64,000 nucleotides of DNA, from contig JBBQWT010000018.1 of assembly GCA_038210375.1 (NCBI GenBank), forward strand, positions 1 through 64,000, read 5' to 3'. The notes beneath the pieces are model-generated. The model was not told the origin of the DNA. It was given only the letters and a program-made list of their open reading frames with translations, and ran no database searches. The position numbers and the translations under genes were made by a program. Of the stretch, positions 60,498 to 64,000 are shown one piece after another; position 1 is the stretch's first letter, and every line of letters begins with the position of its first letter. This DNA is from JBBQWT01 sp038210375. GTDB taxonomy: Bacteria; Acidobacteriota; Terriglobia; Terriglobales; Acidobacteriaceae.

Positions 60498-63236
60498 ATG
60501 TTCGATCCGCCGGGAGGCCCGGTGGGCATTACGGTGGCGGTTGTGGGCAGCGGCTTTGGCGCCAGCCAGACTGATAGCGCCATCAACTTCAATGGCGTGG
60601 CGGCCACGGTTACGGCGTGGGGCGATACCGAGATCGATGGCATCGTGCCGGTTGGCGCGACCAACGGTCCGGTGAATGTCCAGGTGGCCGGCATCACCAA
60701 ATCAGGGCCGGTCTACCTGGTGAACTCCACCTCGCAGCTCACCGATTCACGCGGTTTCTCTTCGAGCTACACCTCGCAGTTGATTGGCGGGGTGTGGTCT
60801 CCCGCGACCTCGCAGGGCTCGGGCTGCTCCAGTTGCACCCTGCGTGGCGCCATCAACTACACCTACGACGGCAAGGGCAACGTGCTCACGCGAACCGACG
60901 AGTTGGGGCGCGTGACCACCTATACCTATGACACTAGCAATAACCTCTTGTCCTCCACGTCGCCCATTGGCCCCAGCGCTTACGCCACGACGAGCTATAC
61001 CTACAACAGCTTTGGGGAAGTGCTGACCGCGACCGATCCGCTGGGACACGTCACCACCAACGCCTACGATACCAACGGCAACCTGCTGACGGTGACTGCC
61101 CCGGTACCCGGCGGCGGGCCCGCCGCCAGCGTGACACAATTCGCCTACGATTCCAAAGGCCAATTGACGACCGTTACCGACCCGTTAAACCACGCCACCA
61201 CCATGACCTACACTCCGGCAGGATTGATCGCCACCGTCACCGACGCGCAGAACCAGGTAACCACCTATGGCTACGATGCGCGCGGCAATCGTACCTCAGT
61301 CACCGATGCGCTGAACAACCAGACCATCTTTGCATACGATTCTGCCGACCGGCTGATCACGACAACCTATCCCGGCGGATCGACCACGATTTTCACCTAC
61401 AATGTCCGCGGTCGCCGGACTTCGGTTACTGACCAGAACGCGAAGACCACATCCTATGCCTACGACGACGCCGACCGGCTGCTCTCGGTCACCGACGCCG
61501 CAAACAACGTCACCAGCTACACCTACGATACGGAAAATAATCTGCTCAGCGTCACCGACGCCAATCACCACACCACCTCGTTCACCTATGACTCGTTTGG
61601 ACGGGTGACGCAGACCACCTTTCCCGCTGGCACGGCGGAAAGCTATGGCTACGACGCACTTGGCAACCTGACCAGCAAGACCGACCGCAAGGGTCAAACC
61701 GTCACCTTCACCTACGATCAGGGCAACCGCTTGACCCAGAAGGCTTATCCTGACAGCACTGCCGTGACTTACGCTCACGACAACGCCAGCCGGCTGACCC
61801 AGGTCTCCGACCCCACCGGTACTTACCAGTTCACGTTTGACAATATGGGTCGGCTGAAGAGTACCACTACCAACTACACATTCTTGACCGGACGCAGCTT
61901 CGGCAACGCCTACACCTACGATTCCGCATCAAATCGAGTCAGCTTCACCGATCAGGAAAACTCGACGACCAGCTATGCTTACGACACGATGAACCGGCTG
62001 ACTTCGCTAGCCAGCCCTCAGGGCACGTTTGGCTTTTCCTACGACGCGGTCAGCCGCCGCACCGGCCTGACGCGCCCCAATTCGGTGAATACGGCCTACA
62101 GCTACGACCCGCTGTCGCACCTGCTATCCGTCGTACACCAGAGGGCCGGCGTCCCGCTCGATGGAGCGACCTACACGGTCGATGCGGCGGGCAACCGGAC
62201 CTCCAAGGGCGACCTGCACGCCGGCATAACGTCGAACTACACCTATGACGCAATCTACGAGCTGACCAAGACCTTGCAGGGCGCAGCAACCACCGAGATC
62301 TACGCTTACGATCCAGTGGGCAACCGACAAAGTTCGTTGGGGGTTTCCAGCTACACGGTGAACTCTTCGAACCAGTTGACAGCTTCTTCGGCCGCCACTT
62401 ACACCTATGACAGCAACGGCAACACTCTCACCAAGACAGATGAAACTGGCACAACGACCTACACGTGGGACTTCGAGAACCGTTTAACCAGCGTGCAACT
62501 GCCTGGAAGCGGCGGGGCGGTTAGCTTCAAGTACGATCCGTTAGGGCACCGGATTTACAAATCATCTTCTTTAGGGATTTCGATCTACGCCTACGACGGC
62601 GCCAGCCTAATCGAGGAATCGAACGTTTCCGGTGGAGTTGTCGTGCGCTATGTGCACGGCCAAGGTGTTGATGAACCCTTAGCGATGTGGCGCGCCGGAG
62701 TTGTTAGCTATTATCACGCCGATGGGCTTGGCTCTATTACGTCTTTGAGCGACTCCACCGGCGCCAATGCCGCTACGTATACTTTCGATGCGTTCGGGCA
62801 TCTCACAGCCACCACAGGCTCGCTCAATAACCCGTTCATGTATACAGCGCGTGAGCTAGATACTGAGACCGGGCTATATTACTATCGGGCCAGATATTAT
62901 GATTCTGGCACTGGTCGCTTCATCAGTGAGGATTTAATCGGATTTCACGGTGGAGTCAATAAGTACGCGTATGCTTTTAACGACTCAACACGATACAAGG
63001 ATCCCGAAGGACTCTGGCCATGGGATAACAAACAGAAAATGCTAGATGACCAATTGGAGGCTGACCGGCAGATTTTTAATATAACGTCGAAATTCCTGGA
63101 TCCTTTTCTAATCAAGGATTGCCCTGCGGCCGTTGAGTTAATCGAGATCAACCAGTTGGCGCAGATAAACATAATGATCGATGTAATCTTAAAGGGGGAT
63201 CTGTTATTGCACTGCTTGCCAGATATCCTGAGGTGA
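60498..63236 (+). CDS. RHS/YD-repeat protein with third C-terminal tip, no export signal
   Basis: 912 aa from ATG 60498 (TGAGGAT upstream); a GTG at 60396 would overlap the previous gene. An IPT/TIG domain (about 1-75: GITVAVVGSGFGASQTDSAI) is followed by about twenty YD repeats of the form YDxxGNLxSxTD/TYTYD (about 110-740), the RHS-associated core (NPFMYTARELDTETGLYYYR ... RFISEDLIGF, about 775-835) and a unique tip of about 75 residues (WPWDNKQKMLDDQLEADRQI ... GDLLLHCLPDILR). The tip is AT-richer than the repeats. RHS shells encapsulate the C-terminal toxin. No signal peptide is present, so the start of the ancestral gene is missing or this is a silent cassette. Confidence 0.8.
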   Translation: MFDPPGGPVGITVAVVGSGFGASQTDSAINFNGVAATVTAWGDTEIDGIVPVGATNGPVNVQVAGITKSGPVYLVNSTSQLTDSRGFSSSYTSQLIGGVWSPATSQGSGCSSCTLRGAINYTYDGKGNVLTRTDELGRVTTYTYDTSNNLLSSTSPIGPSAYATTSYTYNSFGEVLTATDPLGHVTTNAYDTNGNLLTVTAPVPGGGPAASVTQFAYDSKGQLTTVTDPLNHATTMTYTPAGLIATVTDAQNQVTTYGYDARGNRTSVTDALNNQTIFAYDSADRLITTTYPGGSTTIFTYNVRGRRTSVTDQNAKTTSYAYDDADRLLSVTDAANNVTSYTYDTENNLLSVTDANHHTTSFTYDSFGRVTQTTFPAGTAESYGYDALGNLTSKTDRKGQTVTFTYDQGNRLTQKAYPDSTAVTYAHDNASRLTQVSDPTGTYQFTFDNMGRLKSTTTNYTFLTGRSFGNAYTYDSASNRVSFTDQENSTTSYAYDTMNRLTSLASPQGTFGFSYDAVSRRTGLTRPNSVNTAYSYDPLSHLLSVVHQRAGVPLDGATYTVDAAGNRTSKGDLHAGITSNYTYDAIYELTKTLQGAATTEIYAYDPVGNRQSSLGVSSYTVNSSNQLTASSAATYTYDSNGNTLTKTDETGTTTYTWDFENRLTSVQLPGSGGAVSFKYDPLGHRIYKSSSLGISIYAYDGASLIEESNVSGGVVVRYVHGQGVDEPLAMWRAGVVSYYHADGLGSITSLSDSTGANAATYTFDAFGHLTATTGSLNNPFMYTARELDTETGLYYYRARYYDSGTGRFISEDLIGFHGGVNKYAYAFNDSTRYKDPEGLWPWDNKQKMLDDQLEADRQIFNITSKFLDPFLIKDCPAAVELIEINQLAQINIMIDVILKGDLLLHCLPDILR

Positions 63237-63241
63237 TTGCA

Positions 63242-63361
63242 ATGCCCGAAGACATGATGATGGATTTTATCGGGAAAGCTAGAAACAAAAACAACAGCCA
63301 AATCGATCTATTGATAGGCCAAGCCGGCCGCGAACGCCCATGTAGGTGCGAACAACAATAA
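63242..63361 (+). CDS. Short ORF directly after the RHS tip
   Basis: 39 aa (MPEDMMMDFIGKARNKNNSQ ...RCEQQ) starting 5 bp after the RHS stop, with GAGG about 10 nt upstream. It may be an immunity gene remnant or chance frame; no similarity recognised. Confidence 0.3.
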   Translation: MPEDMMMDFIGKARNKNNSQIDLLIGQAGRERPCRCEQQ

Positions 63362-63409
63362 ACGCTACGTTCACGCACATTTATTAAATATCAGCACTCG
63401 AGGAGTCAA

Positions 63410-63961
63410 ATGAGCAGACCACCCATACGTCTCCTAGTTGCTAGCCTTGCACTGATCTTAATGGGATACGTCGCTTATTCTAATCGTTTGCAAATGGCGG
63501 CACTGATTTGGCATTGGAAAAATGGCGATTTTGTGCGGGTGGGCCTTTACGAAGTGCCTGTACCTAAGCGCTGGATGGTCGAAAAGCAAGCTTCTGGGGC
63601 GTTTCTGATAGACACATTTGGCAGCAGGGATACGCGAACCCTGGCCGGAATTAATGTGATCAGCATCGAATCCTTACCGACCATTACTCGGGACCTAGAG
63701 TTCCGGAAATCATACCAGCGGAAGTGGCTTAGTGAGCATGGGACTAGCGCCATAGAGGAACGATCTCTAGCATTTGAGGACGAATTCGTCGCCTGTGTGG
63801 GCGGCGACGAATTACATGGACTCACCGGGAGCCCTGAGGCTGCCGGCATCGTCTCAGTACAATGTATTTCGTCGGGAAAGCTTCACTTAACCTTCGCCGG
63901 ACAACAGCCAGACCTTCAAATCTTCTACGCTATTATCCCGAAGATACGCAAATCCCATTGA
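63410..63961 (+). CDS. Hypothetical membrane-anchored protein, candidate immunity
   Basis: 183 aa with GAGGAG upstream of ATG 63410. One N-terminal TM (LLVASLALILMGYVAYS), then a periplasmic domain (FVRVGLYEVPVPKRWMVEKQ, DTFGSRDTRTLAGINVISIE, FVACVGGDELHGLTGSPEAA) with two Cys. No family recognised. Location between two RHS units suggests an immunity or accessory role. Confidence 0.6.
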   Translation: MSRPPIRLLVASLALILMGYVAYSNRLQMAALIWHWKNGDFVRVGLYEVPVPKRWMVEKQASGAFLIDTFGSRDTRTLAGINVISIESLPTITRDLEFRKSYQRKWLSEHGTSAIEERSLAFEDEFVACVGGDELHGLTGSPEAAGIVSVQCISSGKLHLTFAGQQPDLQIFYAIIPKIRKSH

Positions 63962-64000
63962 CCTCCGCCTTCGGCTACGACGTACGCGGCCGCCGGACTT
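63962..64000 (+). pseudogene. Start of another RHS repeat unit at the window edge
   Basis: The bases after the previous stop read, in one frame, TSAFGYDVRGRRT, matching the YNVRGRRTS repeat at 61396-61430 of the large RHS gene. It joins the hypothetical gene with no start codon, so it is a displaced piece of a further RHS cassette that continues beyond the window. Confidence 0.55.

Noticed and set aside
60900..62500. CRISPR array or tandem DNA repeat
   Set aside because: The periodicity is of protein-coding YD repeats with variable DNA and no constant spacers.

Overview
The window looks like chromosomal DNA from a GC-rich, Gram-negative bacterium, most likely an Acidobacteriota (Koribacter/Terriglobia-like) genome. 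The grounds are three futalosine-route menaquinone genes (mqnA, mqnC, mqnD), outer-membrane and envelope genes (MlaE/MlaF, LpxI, TonB paralogs), several secreted glycoside hydrolases, a transketolase split into two genes, an FHA-GAF-PP2C regulator with a PilZ neighbour, and short intergenic repeats of a type I associate with this phylum. This assignment is inference; the window has no rRNA.

Layout. 1-3.7 kb: a partial secreted BNR-propeller protein, then an mlaEF pair. 3.7-8.1 kb: minus-strand topA and dprA. 8.1-10.8 kb: mqnA, a DedA-like protein and mqnC. 11-18.1 kb: carbohydrate genes (GT2 synthase, GH42, GH31) interrupted by a DUF1778/GNAT toxin-antitoxin pair. 18,166-20,830: a complete IS1595-type transposon with 22-bp perfect terminal inverted repeats and an 8-bp target duplication. 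Its cargo is a HARE-HTH-like gene, a dinD gene, a 41-codon gene overlapping dinD, and an unusual class-II tRNA with an 8/4 acceptor/T-stem architecture and anticodon UAU. 20.9-24.9 kb: bioY, mqnD and split transketolase. 25-33.3 kb: MFS exporter, M28 peptidase, thiC, a zeta-toxin-like pair and lepA. 33.6-38.9 kb: FHA/GAF/PP2C, PilZ, a FecR-like protein, and two tandem TonB proteins of which the second is frameshifted. 38.9-47.1 kb: fabG and two ABC-2 export systems; the second is a TetR-HlyD-ATPase-permease operon with a perfect palindromic operator over the tetR start. 47.4-57.4 kb: housekeeping and envelope genes (glycine-zipper protein, GH16, VOC, ddl, lpxI, Trm112-like, folD-coaE-degP, SDR, aldo/keto reductase).

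57.6-64 kb is an RHS polymorphic-toxin locus: a decayed RHS gene with an L,D-transpeptidase-like toxin tip followed by an overlapping membrane immunity candidate; a second displaced, frameshifted tip followed by an exported immunity candidate; a large RHS gene that lacks a secretion signal and carries a third tip; small downstream genes; and the start of another RHS repeat at the right edge.

Most striking is the transposon: the tRNA begins 5 nt downstream of the HTH gene stop codon on the same strand. It has the 8+4 bp branch, long variable arm and G discriminator of serine-type 'allo-tRNAs', but an isoleucine (AUA) anticodon, so it may be a mobile missense-suppressor tRNA.
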